Assembly: GCA_015068055.1 (NCBI GenBank)
Contig: SVLG01000021.1
Location: 1 to 29,596 of the forward strand
DNA from: Oscillospiraceae bacterium
Lineage (GTDB): Bacteria; Bacillota_A; Clostridia; Oscillospirales; Oscillospiraceae
Direction: 5' to 3'
DNA: 29,596 bases
The notes under the pieces are model-generated. The model was given only the letters and a program-made list of their open reading frames with translations. It was not told the DNA's origin and made no database searches. Shown here piece by piece: positions 7,338 to 14,464 of this stretch (positions are counted from its first letter, which is position 1; every line of letters begins with the position of its first letter). The translations under genes were made by a program, and so were the position numbers.

Positions 7338-8607
7338 AAACGGCATCTATCTGGAAAAGCTCTCCATCTTCGCCGACTGTCTGCGGCAGGAGGGTTTCTC
7401 TGTGGGTCTGCAGGAGACGGCGGACGCCGCGCAGGTACTGACCGCTCTGGGCTTTGCCGACCGTGCACAGGTCAAAACCGCCCTGATGACCGTCTTTGCC
7501 AAGAGTCGGGAGGAACAGCTGAGCTTCGACGGCATCTTCGATAACTTCTTCCTCTCGGAAAAGGCCATTCTGCAGCGGGCGCAGCTGCGCATGGAGCAGG
7601 AGCGGGAACGGCAGGCAGCCCGGCAGGCGGCACAGGAGGACTTTGACTTCTACGGTCAGACCGTGGAGCTCACCGAGGCGCAGCAGGACATCTATGTCTC
7701 CATGCCGCAGGAAGCCCGGGACAAGCTCCACAAGATCATGGAACGCTGGAAGGACAGCTATACCCGCAAGCCCGAACTCTATGGCAGCTTCATACACTCG
7801 GTCTTTACCCGTACCATTCTCGAAGAGCAGATGCGCATGGAGGACGCGGGTGTGGGCTGCTTCGATACCGACCCGGAAGTTGGATTATTATACCGTGACA
7901 TCTCCCAGTTTCAGGATAAGGATATCCCCAAGGCCATCGACATGATCCATACCATTACCCAACAGCTCAACGGTGAACTCACCGCCAAGCGCCGCGCCCG
8001 GGGTCACGCCGGCAAGCTGGACTTTCGCCGAACCTTCCGCAAGGGACTGGAAACCGGCGGCAGCTTTTACCGCCTTGCCTACAAAAAGAAGCGAAACCGC
8101 CGCAAGCATCTGGTGCTTCTCTGCGACGTTTCCGCCTCCATGATCCAGTTTTCCGAGTTTGCCCTGCGCTTTATTCAGGCGCTGGACCATGTATCCGAAA
8201 GCTCCCGTACCTTCCTCTTTTCCGAGGATATGGTGGAAGCAGATGCTTTCAGTCTCCAAAATATGGACCTTTTCCGTAACTATGTCCGTACAACAGGGAT
8301 TTACGGTCGGGGTACCGACCTTGGCGTAGCACTGGAAGGGCTCTGCAGCATGCAGCCCGCCGCCCTCAACGCGGCCACTACCCTCCTTATTCTATCCGAT
8401 GCAAAAACCGTGGACGAGCAGCGGGCCCTCTGGTGGCTGCAGGAGGCCAAGCGGCAGGCAGGCCGGGTTCTCTGGCTCAACCCCATCCCCGAAAACAAAT
8501 GGCCCTATCTCCGTTCCACCCAGATTTTTTCCAGTTTCTGCACCATGATCTCCTGCTCCACCCTTAGCGCCCTTGCCTCCGCCTGCCGCAGGCTGGGCAG
8601 TAAATAA
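7330..8607 (+). CDS. VWA domain protein, CoxE-like
   Basis: A 425-residue protein. The start chosen is ATG 7330, overlapping the ATPase gene by 8 bp; the absence of a binding site there fits translational coupling. The N-terminal 230 residues are helical and charged, with an acidic/Gln-rich segment (about 75-120). The C-terminal part is a von Willebrand A domain of the CoxE type: a basic RRTFRKGLETGGSFYRLAYK lead-in, then HLVLLCDVSASM carrying the metal-ion-dependent adhesion motif D-x-S-x-S (Asp266), GRGTDLG for the Thr ligand, and LLILSDAKTVD for the distal Asp. Such proteins partner with MoxR-type ATPases, so this pair probably forms one chaperone complex. The client is unknown. The stop codon lies inside an AT-rich palindrome (8603-8627). 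Confidence 0.85.
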   Translation: MAENGIYLEKLSIFADCLRQEGFSVGLQETADAAQVLTALGFADRAQVKTALMTVFAKSREEQLSFDGIFDNFFLSEKAILQRAQLRMEQERERQAARQAAQEDFDFYGQTVELTEAQQDIYVSMPQEARDKLHKIMERWKDSYTRKPELYGSFIHSVFTRTILEEQMRMEDAGVGCFDTDPEVGLLYRDISQFQDKDIPKAIDMIHTITQQLNGELTAKRRARGHAGKLDFRRTFRKGLETGGSFYRLAYKKKRNRRKHLVLLCDVSASMIQFSEFALRFIQALDHVSESSRTFLFSEDMVEADAFSLQNMDLFRNYVRTTGIYGRGTDLGVALEGLCSMQPAALNAATTLLILSDAKTVDEQRALWWLQEAKRQAGRVLWLNPIPENKWPYLRSTQIFSSFCTMISCSTLSALASACRRLGSK

Positions 8608-8634
8608 TTCATTAAAAATGAATTATTATAAATT

Positions 8635-8667
8635 AAAAACTGCTGCGATATTTCGCAGCAGTTTTTT
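8635..8667. terminator. Bidirectional terminator between the VWA gene and metK
   Basis: A perfect 10-bp stem (ACTGCTGCGA, 8639-8648, with 8653-8662) has an A tract on its left and a T tract on its right, so it can stop transcripts from both convergent genes. A separate perfect AT-only hairpin sits at 8603-8627. Confidence 0.85.
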
Positions 8668-8669
8668 TA

Positions 8670-9854
8670 TCACTTCACAGCCTCTTTCAGAGCTTCCACC
8701 CGGTCGGTGCACTCCCACTTGACGCCCAGGTCCTCACGGCCCATGTGGCCGTAGGCGGCGAGCTGGCGGTAAATGGGCTTACGGAGATCCAGATCGCGGA
8801 TAATGGCGCTGGGACGCAGGTCAAAGACCTTATTGACGGCCTCGGCGATCTTCTCATCGGAGACAATACCGGTGCCGAAGGTGGTCACGTAGGTGGAAAC
8901 GGGGTGTGCCACACCGATGGCGTAGGCCAGCTGCACCTGGCAGCGGCTGGCGAGACCGGCGGCCACCACATTCTTGGCCACCCAGCGGGCCGCGTAGGCA
9001 CCGGAGCGGTCCACCTTGGTAGGGTCCTTACCGGAGAAGGCACCGCCGCCGTGGGGGGCGCTGCCGCCGTAGGTGTCCACGATGATCTTGCGGCCGGTGA
9101 GACCGCTGTCGCCCTGGGGACCGCCGATGACAAAGCGGCCGGTGGGGTTGATGAAGAAGCGGATGTCGCCCTTATTGAGCTCGGCGGGGATGCAGGGCAG
9201 GGCCACATGCTCGATCATATCGGCGCGGATCTGCTCCAGCGTGGCCTCGGGGGCGTGCTGCGTGGAGATGACCACGGTGTCGATGCGGACGGGCTTGTTC
9301 TGCTCGTCGTACTCCACGGTGACCTGGGTCTTGCCGTCGGGACGGAGGTAGTCGAGGGTGCCGTTCTTGCGGACCTCGCTGAGACGCTTGGCCATCTTGT
9401 GAGAGAGGGAGATGGGCAGGGGCATCAGCTCGGGGGTTTCGTCGCAGGCATAGCCAAACATCATGCCCTGGTCGCCGGCACCGGTTTCCAGCTCAGCTTC
9501 CTCGCCGCCGGCCTTGGCCTCCAGAGACTCGTTCACGCCCATGGCGATGTCGCCGCTCTGCTCGTCGATGGTGGTGATGACGGCGCAGGTATCGCAGTCA
9601 AAACCAAACTTGGCCCGGTCGTAGCCAATCTCACGGACAACGCTGCGGGCAATGTGGGGAATGTCCACATAGCACTCGGTGCTGATCTCACCCATAATGT
9701 TCACAAGACCGGTGGTAACGGTGGTCTCGCAGGCCACATGGCCCTTGGGGTCCTTTTCAAGAATAGCGTCCAGAATGGCATCGGAGATCTGGTCGCAGAT
9801 CTTATCGGGATGACCCTCGGTGACGCTTTCGGAAGTAAAGAGATAGTGTGCCAT
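8670..9854 (-). CDS. metK: S-adenosylmethionine synthetase
   Basis: Makes S-adenosylmethionine from methionine and ATP. The protein has 394 residues, the normal length. The start is ATG at 9854, preceded by TAGGAGGA. Signatures: [20 protein letters not shown] at the N-terminus (substrate and Mg binding), [14 protein letters not shown] (about 122-135, the GAGDQG signature) and [16 protein letters not shown] (the P-loop-like second signature). The leader holds a SAM-I riboswitch and terminator, so the gene should be shut off by its own product. It is transcribed divergently from dnaA, and its direction matches leftward fork movement from the probable origin. Confidence 0.97.
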   Translation of the reverse strand: MAHYLFTSESVTEGHPDKICDQISDAILDAILEKDPKGHVACETTVTTGLVNIMGEISTECYVDIPHIARSVVREIGYDRAKFGFDCDTCAVITTIDEQSGDIAMGVNESLEAKAGGEEAELETGAGDQGMMFGYACDETPELMPLPISLSHKMAKRLSEVRKNGTLDYLRPDGKTQVTVEYDEQNKPVRIDTVVISTQHAPEATLEQIRADMIEHVALPCIPAELNKGDIRFFINPTGRFVIGGPQGDSGLTGRKIIVDTYGGSAPHGGGAFSGKDPTKVDRSGAYAARWVAKNVVAAGLASRCQVQLAYAIGVAHPVSTYVTTFGTGIVSDEKIAEAVNKVFDLRPSAIIRDLDLRKPIYRQLAAYGHMGREDLGVKWECTDRVEALKEAVK

Positions 9855-9867
9855 TTTCAGTCCTCCT

Positions 9868-9903
9868 AAAAAAAATATCGCCTCGCCTTACGGCGGAGCG
9901 ACG
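9868..9903 (-). terminator. Riboswitch-controlled terminator upstream of metK
   Basis: On the minus strand, TCGCTCCGCC pairs with GGCGAGGCGA (one mismatch, one G-T) around GTAA, followed by TA and eight T residues (plus-strand A run 9868-9875). The T tract adjoins the metK ribosome binding site. The GGCGGA at the 3' part of the aptamer could pair with the terminator's TCCGCC to form an antiterminator; that pairing is inference. Confidence 0.8.
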
Positions 9904-9919
9904 CAATTGGGACTTCCAA

Positions 9920-10016
9920 CTCATCTTTCGACTTCCGCCGACGGATTTGGCACCTTATGCTCTATGCACAGGTTGCCGGGCTTCACAGGGCCGTTCCCTC
10001 CACCTCTCTTGATAAG
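9920..10016 (-). ncRNA. SAM-I (S-box) riboswitch aptamer
   Basis: Read on the minus strand, the leader has the S-box order. P1 5' strand CTTATC (10016-10011) is followed by AGAGAGGTGGAGGGA, the kink-turn region, then GGCCC, TGAAGCCCGGCAACC and GGTGCCAAATCC. P4 follows, then the P1 3' strand GATGAG (9925-9920), which pairs with CTTATC. These are the conserved core residues that bind S-adenosylmethionine. A terminator directly downstream gives the usual transcription-off switch at high SAM. Confidence 0.95.
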
Positions 10017-10038
10017 CCGTATTCGGTTTGGCCAGAGT

Positions 10039-10067
10039 ATTATATACTTTGCCCATATACTTGTCAA
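10039..10067 (-). promoter_or_regulatory. Consensus SigA promoter for the metK leader
   Basis: On the minus strand a perfect TTGACA (10067-10062) and a perfect TATAAT (10044-10039) are 17 bp apart, 22 bp before the riboswitch P1 helix. A full-consensus promoter in front of an attenuating riboswitch means that control rests mainly on termination. Confidence 0.9.
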
Positions 10068-10118
10068 GATTTTTTCATTTTTAGCATACTTATATTAATA
10101 TATATTATCCGCTTTTTC

Positions 10119-10147
10119 TTTACTTACTGTTGAAAATGTGGTATAAT
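10119..10147 (+). promoter_or_regulatory. dnaA: Extended -10 promoter for dnaA
   Basis: A perfect TATAAT at 10142-10147 is preceded by TG at 10139-10140 (extended -10), with a weak -35 TTTACT at 10119-10124, 17 bp away. It lies about 55 bp before the chosen dnaA start. The AT-rich stretch 10068-10118 separates it from the divergent metK promoter and could be an easily melted region. Confidence 0.65.
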
Positions 10148-10201
10148 AGAAGGGTATTATGACTATCTCTGCGCTTTAACAGGGGGAGGGTGAAAAAGAG
10201 A

Positions 10202-11515
10202 ATGAATTCCCTGCAGGACATATGGAACAGCGTCATGGAAAACATGGCCCAAACGCTTACGCCCACGGCCATGAACACCTGGTTTGCCGACTGCAAACCC
10301 GTGGAATTTTCCGAAAGCCGTATGGTCATCCATACCAATACCGACTTTAAGCGAAACATTATCGCCAGCCGGTATGCCGACAATATCCGCCAGATTCTCT
10401 ATGATATTTTTTCCGCGCCCATTGAGCTGATCATTCTCTCCGGCGAGGAGCTGGACAATTACCGGGAGCAGCAGAAGGGCAACGACCCCTTTGGCGAGCT
10501 GGTGGCAGATTTTACCTTTGATAACTTTGTGGTGGGCTCCTCCAACAAGTTTGCTCATGCCGCAGCCATGGCGGTATCCCGAAACCCCGGCAACATTTAT
10601 AACCCGCTCTTCATCTATGGTAACTCCGGTCTCGGAAAAACCCATCTGCTGCTGGCCATTGGTCAGTATATTCATGAGACCATGCCGGAAAAAAACATTG
10701 TTTATACCAAGAGCGAAGAATTTACCACCGAGCTGATCCGCTCCATCCGTGAGGGCAGCACCGAGGATTTCCGCCAGCGCTACCGGAGCGCGGATCTCCT
10801 TCTCATGGACGATATTCAGTTTATCAGCGGCAAAAACTCCACGCAGGAGGAATTTTTCCATACCTTCAATACCCTGTATCTGGCCGGCAAACAGATTGTT
10901 GTCACCAGCGACCGTCCCCCCATGGAGATGCGCACACTGGAGGACCGTATCCGTACCCGTCTGGAGGGCGGCCTCATGGCCGACGTACAGTCCCCGGATC
11001 TGGAAACCCGCATGGCCATTACCCGCAACAAGGCCAGTCTTCTGGGCATGCATCTGCCGGACAACGTAGTGGAATATATTGCCGAAAACATCACCTCCAA
11101 CATCCGCCAGCTGGAAGGCGTTGTCAAGCGTCTCACCGCCTACAAGGAAATTCTCAACGATAACATCAGTGTGGACAGCGTTAAGCGGGCCATCAAGGAC
11201 GTAATCCATATTGGCAACTATGTACCCACGCCGGATATTATTACCGGAGAAACGGCCCGCTTCCTTGGGCTGGATGAGGAAAGCATCCGGGGTCAGAGCC
11301 GCGCCAAGGACATTGCTCTGGCCCGACAAATTGCCATGTATCTCTGCCGTAATCTTACCAATCTTTCTCTGGCAGACATCGGACGTCATTTCAGCGACAG
11401 AAACCATGCCACCGTACTCTCCTCCATAAAAAAGGTGGAGGATATGGTCCGTACCAGACCGGACATGGCCGCTACCATCCGGGATATTACGTCCAATATC
11501 AACTCAAAGAACTAA
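10202..11515 (+). CDS. dnaA: Chromosomal replication initiator protein DnaA
   Basis: Binds DnaA boxes at the origin and opens the duplex. ATG 10202 gives MNSLQDIWNSVMENM and 437 residues. An in-frame GTG at 10190 touches the GGGGGAGG binding site and so is too close to it; ATG lies 11-12 bases away. Domain I is at about 1-85, a very short linker follows, and the AAA+ domain has Walker A GNSGLGKTHLLLA (about 140), Walker B LLMDDIQF (about 200) and a sensor arginine region (RIRTRLEGGL). The C-terminal helix-turn-helix ends with the DnaA signature LADIGRHFSDRNHATVLSS (about 400-420). Expression may be autoregulated, but no clear DnaA box lies in its own leader. The gene order dnaA-dnaN is the standard origin arrangement. 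Confidence 0.97.
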   Translation: MNSLQDIWNSVMENMAQTLTPTAMNTWFADCKPVEFSESRMVIHTNTDFKRNIIASRYADNIRQILYDIFSAPIELIILSGEELDNYREQQKGNDPFGELVADFTFDNFVVGSSNKFAHAAAMAVSRNPGNIYNPLFIYGNSGLGKTHLLLAIGQYIHETMPEKNIVYTKSEEFTTELIRSIREGSTEDFRQRYRSADLLLMDDIQFISGKNSTQEEFFHTFNTLYLAGKQIVVTSDRPPMEMRTLEDRIRTRLEGGLMADVQSPDLETRMAITRNKASLLGMHLPDNVVEYIAENITSNIRQLEGVVKRLTAYKEILNDNISVDSVKRAIKDVIHIGNYVPTPDIITGETARFLGLDEESIRGQSRAKDIALARQIAMYLCRNLTNLSLADIGRHFSDRNHATVLSSIKKVEDMVRTRPDMAATIRDITSNINSKN

Positions 11516-11738
11516 ATCAACAAATTGATGTTGAAAAGTCGGTTAATTATGTGGAAAATTCAGGAAAAAGTTTTTCCAAAAAAATGCTGTGGAAAGCTGA
11601 AAAATCTTCAACATTTTTCTCCACAGGAAAAATCAAGGCTTTTCAAGGGTTTTATGCGGTTTTCCACATTTTTTTCCCCTACTGCGTACTGTTACTAAAA
11701 AAATTATCTTTCTTTCTGTATAGAGGAGGAATTTTACC
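11516..11738 (+). other. Probable oriC: dnaA-dnaN spacer with DnaA-box-like sites
   Basis: This 223-bp AT-rich spacer contains four close matches to the DnaA box (TTWTNCACA type): TGTGGAAAA at 11550-11558 (minus-strand TTTTCCACA), TGTGGAAAG at 11588-11596 (minus), TTCTCCACA at 11617-11625 (plus) and TTTTCCACA at 11660-11668 (plus). The pairs point towards each other. None is the perfect TTATCCACA. The position between dnaA and dnaN matches origins of many Firmicutes. Origin activity itself is inference. Confidence 0.75.
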
Positions 11739-12851
11739 ATGAAATTTACCTGTGAAAAGTATCTTCTGGATGCTGCCGTAATCACCGCCGGCCGGGCGGC
11801 GCCTCCCAAAAGCCCTGTTCCCGCGCTGGAAGGTATTCTGGTGGAGGCCACCCACAGCGTTACCCTGACCGGTTATGATCTGAAACGCGGCATCTATACC
11901 ACCTTTGCCGCGGATGTCTCCGTTCCCGGCAGCGTGGTGCTGCCTGCCCGTATTTTTGGTGAAATTGTCAGAAAGCTGCCCGACGGTATTGTAACCGTGG
12001 TTTCTGACGATAATAACATGGTAAATATCTCCTGTGGTAATGCAGACTATAACATCATGGGCAACGACAGTGAGGATTATCCCGAGCTGCCCTCCATGGA
12101 CTATGCCAACTCCCTGACTCTGACCCGGGAAAAGCTGGGACGTATGATCAGTGAGACCAACTTTGCTGTTTCCGACAACGAGAGCCGTCCGGTTTATACC
12201 GGTGCCCTCTTTGAGGTGGAAAACGATGTTCTGACCGTGGTGGCCATTGACGGTTATCGTCTGGCTCTGCGCCGGGAAGAAATTGATAAGTGCGACAGCG
12301 AGTCCATGCGCTTTATTGTACCCGGAACCGCACTCAGCGATATGGAGAAGATCTGCGCCGGCGGCGAGGGCGATGTTCGGATTACCGTGGGCAGCAAGCA
12401 TATTTCCTTTACCGTGGGTGATACCATTCTGATTACCCGGCGGCTGGAGGGTGAATTTTTGAACTATCGCAAAACCGTACCCTCACAGTTTCCCATTCAG
12501 GTGAAAGCCCGGCGCACCGAGCTGATCCGCTGTGCCGAGCGTGTTTCTCTGATCATTGACGACCGGGCCAAAAACCCCCTGCGCTGCCGTTTTGGCAACG
12601 GTGAGCTGAAAATTTCCTGTGCCACGCCTCTGGGCCGGGCCGAGGATACCTGTACGCTGGAGGGTAACGGCGGTGACACGCTGGTTGGCTTTAATAACAG
12701 TTATCTTTTGCAGGCGCTGAAGGCGGCCCCGGCGGATGAGGTTACCGTGAACATTACCAACGGCAACTCTCCCTGTGTGCTGCTGCCCTCCGACGGCAGT
12801 GATGCCTTTTTGTACATGATCCTGCCCGTGCGTCTGCACAGCGGGGAATAA
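11739..12851 (+). CDS. dnaN: DNA polymerase III beta subunit (sliding clamp)
   Basis: Ring-shaped clamp that holds the replicative polymerase on DNA. The protein has 370 residues and starts at ATG 11739 with GAGGAGG at 11723-11729. It shows the three-repeat clamp pattern: KSPVPALEGILVEA near residue 28, LTGYDLKRGIYT (a conserved L-x-x-x-D-L segment), then FAVSDNESRPVYTGALFEVE and TVVAIDGYRLALRRE in domain 2, and the C-terminal hydrophobic end FLYMILPVRL. The recF start codon follows directly after the stop, with no base between, so the two are probably co-translated. Confidence 0.96.
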   Translation: MKFTCEKYLLDAAVITAGRAAPPKSPVPALEGILVEATHSVTLTGYDLKRGIYTTFAADVSVPGSVVLPARIFGEIVRKLPDGIVTVVSDDNNMVNISCGNADYNIMGNDSEDYPELPSMDYANSLTLTREKLGRMISETNFAVSDNESRPVYTGALFEVENDVLTVVAIDGYRLALRREEIDKCDSESMRFIVPGTALSDMEKICAGGEGDVRITVGSKHISFTVGDTILITRRLEGEFLNYRKTVPSQFPIQVKARRTELIRCAERVSLIIDDRAKNPLRCRFGNGELKISCATPLGRAEDTCTLEGNGGDTLVGFNNSYLLQALKAAPADEVTVNITNGNSPCVLLPSDGSDAFLYMILPVRLHSGE

Positions 12852-13952
12852 ATGCGCGTAGATTGTATTAAAACCGAAAATTTTCGTCTTCTGCAAAGGC
12901 AGGAGGTGGAATTTGGAGAAGGAATAAACGTTATCTGCGGCAGCAATGCTCAGGGAAAAACCACATTGCTGGAAGCAGTTTATCTTCTCACCGGTATGAA
13001 AAGCTTTCGCACCCGTTTTGATAAGGATTTGATCGCGTTTGGAGCGGATCATTCCTTTCTGGAAGGGCAGGTGGAAGCCTGCGGCCGGCGGCAGCAGGTG
13101 GATATGCGCTTTCAGCGGGGTAAGACCCGACAGATCCGGGTAAACGGCGTGGTGAGAAAAGCCGCGGAGCTGACGGAAAATCTTACGGCGGTGCTTTTCA
13201 GTCCCGATGATTTATTGCTGATTCGGGGCGGGGCGGCCGAGCGGCGGCGGATGATGGATATGGCCATCTCCCAGCTGCGGCCCGGATACCGGACGCTTCT
13301 TTCCGACTATAGCCGGGTTTATGAAAACAAGACCCGCATTCTGCGGGACTGGCGGGAAAAGCCTTCTCTGCTGGAGCCGCTGGATGAGTTTAATGCTTCG
13401 CTGGCCATGTACTCGGCCCGGCTGATCCGCTATCGTGCTTCCTTTGTCCGTCGGCTGCAGGAGACGGCGGCTCCCATACACCGGGAATTTTCCGGCGGCA
13501 GCGAGGAGCTGCAGGTTTGCTATGCTACGGTGAGTACCGTGACGGATACGGCGGCCGCCGAAAGGCAGATCTACGAGGAGATTATGGACCGGCAGATGCA
13601 GCTGCGGCAGGCAGAGCTGGAGGCGGAGCTTTGTCTGGTGGGAGCTCATAAGGACGATATGCCCATATTTATCAACGGCATTGATGCCCGGAACTTTGCC
13701 TCCCAGGGTCAGACCCGTACCGCAGCCCTCTCATTGAAAATGGGGGAGCGGGATATATTCCGGCAGGAGACCGGAGAGAGTCCCGTGCTTCTTCTGGACG
13801 ATGTTTTGTCGGAACTGGATAAAAGCCGGCAGGAGTTTGTTTTAAACCGCATTCAGGGCGGGCAGACGCTGATTACCTGCTGTGATGAAGAAAGTGTATC
13901 CCGGCTCATTGGCGGAAGCATTCTTCGTCTGGAAAAGGGGAGGGTCTGCTGA
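12852..13952 (+). CDS. recF: DNA replication and repair protein RecF
   Basis: SMC-like ATPase that helps load RecA at gaps (RecFOR pathway). The protein has 366 residues. The start ATG 12852 adjoins the dnaN stop. Walker A is GSNAQGKTTLLEA (about 34-46), the signature-type segment FASQGQTRTAALSLKMGE is at about 281-298, and Walker B VLLLDDVLSELD is at about 313-325. The small S4-domain gene (yaaA/rlbA) often found between dnaN and recF in Firmicutes is missing here. The stop overlaps the remB start in TGATG. Confidence 0.95.
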   Translation: MRVDCIKTENFRLLQRQEVEFGEGINVICGSNAQGKTTLLEAVYLLTGMKSFRTRFDKDLIAFGADHSFLEGQVEACGRRQQVDMRFQRGKTRQIRVNGVVRKAAELTENLTAVLFSPDDLLLIRGGAAERRRMMDMAISQLRPGYRTLLSDYSRVYENKTRILRDWREKPSLLEPLDEFNASLAMYSARLIRYRASFVRRLQETAAPIHREFSGGSEELQVCYATVSTVTDTAAAERQIYEEIMDRQMQLRQAELEAELCLVGAHKDDMPIFINGIDARNFASQGQTRTAALSLKMGERDIFRQETGESPVLLLDDVLSELDKSRQEFVLNRIQGGQTLITCCDEESVSRLIGGSILRLEKGRVC

Positions 13953-14230
13953 TGTATCTGCATCTGGGCGGTGATATGGTGGTAGCCACAGAGGCTGTGC
14001 TGGGCATCTTTGATCTGGACAATGCCAGCTGGTCCAAACATACCCGCGCCTTTCTGCGGCGGGTACAGCAGGAGGGACGGGTCATCAATGTCACGGAGGA
14101 TCTGCCCCGCTCCATGGTTCTCTGCCGGGTAAACGGCGAGGAACGGGTATATATTTCCCTTTTGAGCAGCGCAACACTGATGAAACGTGCTGAGGGTGGC
14201 CTCGGCGGAATAGAAGATCTGGAGAAATAG
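13952..14230 (+). CDS. remB: Extracellular matrix regulator RemB (DUF370)
   Basis: A 92-residue protein whose gene starts within the recF stop (TGATG). The opening MYLHLGGDMVVATEAVLGIF, followed by FDLDN, and the YISLLSSATLMKR block near residue 70 are typical of the RemA/RemB DUF370 family, and B. subtilis remB (yaaB) occupies this place between recF and gyrB. In Bacillus the Rem proteins influence matrix and biofilm genes, RemA by binding DNA. What RemB does in this organism is not known. The C-terminal extension (GGLGGIEDLEK) is slightly longer than in Bacillus. Confidence 0.88.
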   Translation: MYLHLGGDMVVATEAVLGIFDLDNASWSKHTRAFLRRVQQEGRVINVTEDLPRSMVLCRVNGEERVYISLLSSATLMKRAEGGLGGIEDLEK

Positions 14231-14242
14231 AGAGGAAAAAAC

Positions 14243-14446
14243 ATGCCCTATATCAGTTATAACATTGGTCTTACCGGCAGCCGTTTTTTTGACACCGTAC
14301 TTATCATGCGGGCAAAGGAACTGGTAAAGGAATATCCCGGCATGAAGGTGGATGTGGTGGTGGATAAGCACATTATCATCTCCGGGGATATTACCGCAGA
14401 GGGTGCGGAAAAGCTCCACGAGGAACTGGCTTGCTACAGCAGCTGA
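14243..14446 (+). CDS. Small protein of unknown function between remB and gyrB
   Basis: A 67-residue protein, not recognised. It starts at ATG 14243, 12 bp after remB, behind a weak GAGAGG site, and ends 18 bp before gyrB in the same direction, so it is very likely part of the operon. The sequence begins MPYISYNIGLTGSRFFDTVL, has a central amphipathic helix (MRAKELVKEYPGM), a strand-rich segment KVDVVVDKHIIISGDIT (about 34-50) and a final helix. No signal peptide or membrane segment is seen. The alternating strand-helix pattern suggests a small folded alpha/beta domain. There is a faint, possibly accidental resemblance to the N-terminal strand region of MetK (a hydrophobic strand followed by SGDIT versus MGEIS). 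Confidence 0.65.
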   Translation: MPYISYNIGLTGSRFFDTVLIMRAKELVKEYPGMKVDVVVDKHIIISGDITAEGAEKLHEELACYSS

Positions 14447-14464
14447 TTTTGAGGAAGTGTAAGT

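Noticed and set aside
10130..10147. TTGAAA at 10130-10135 as the -35 of dnaA
   Set aside because: Only 6 bp separate it from TATAAT at 10142. The extended -10 with TTTACT at 10119 gives correct spacing.
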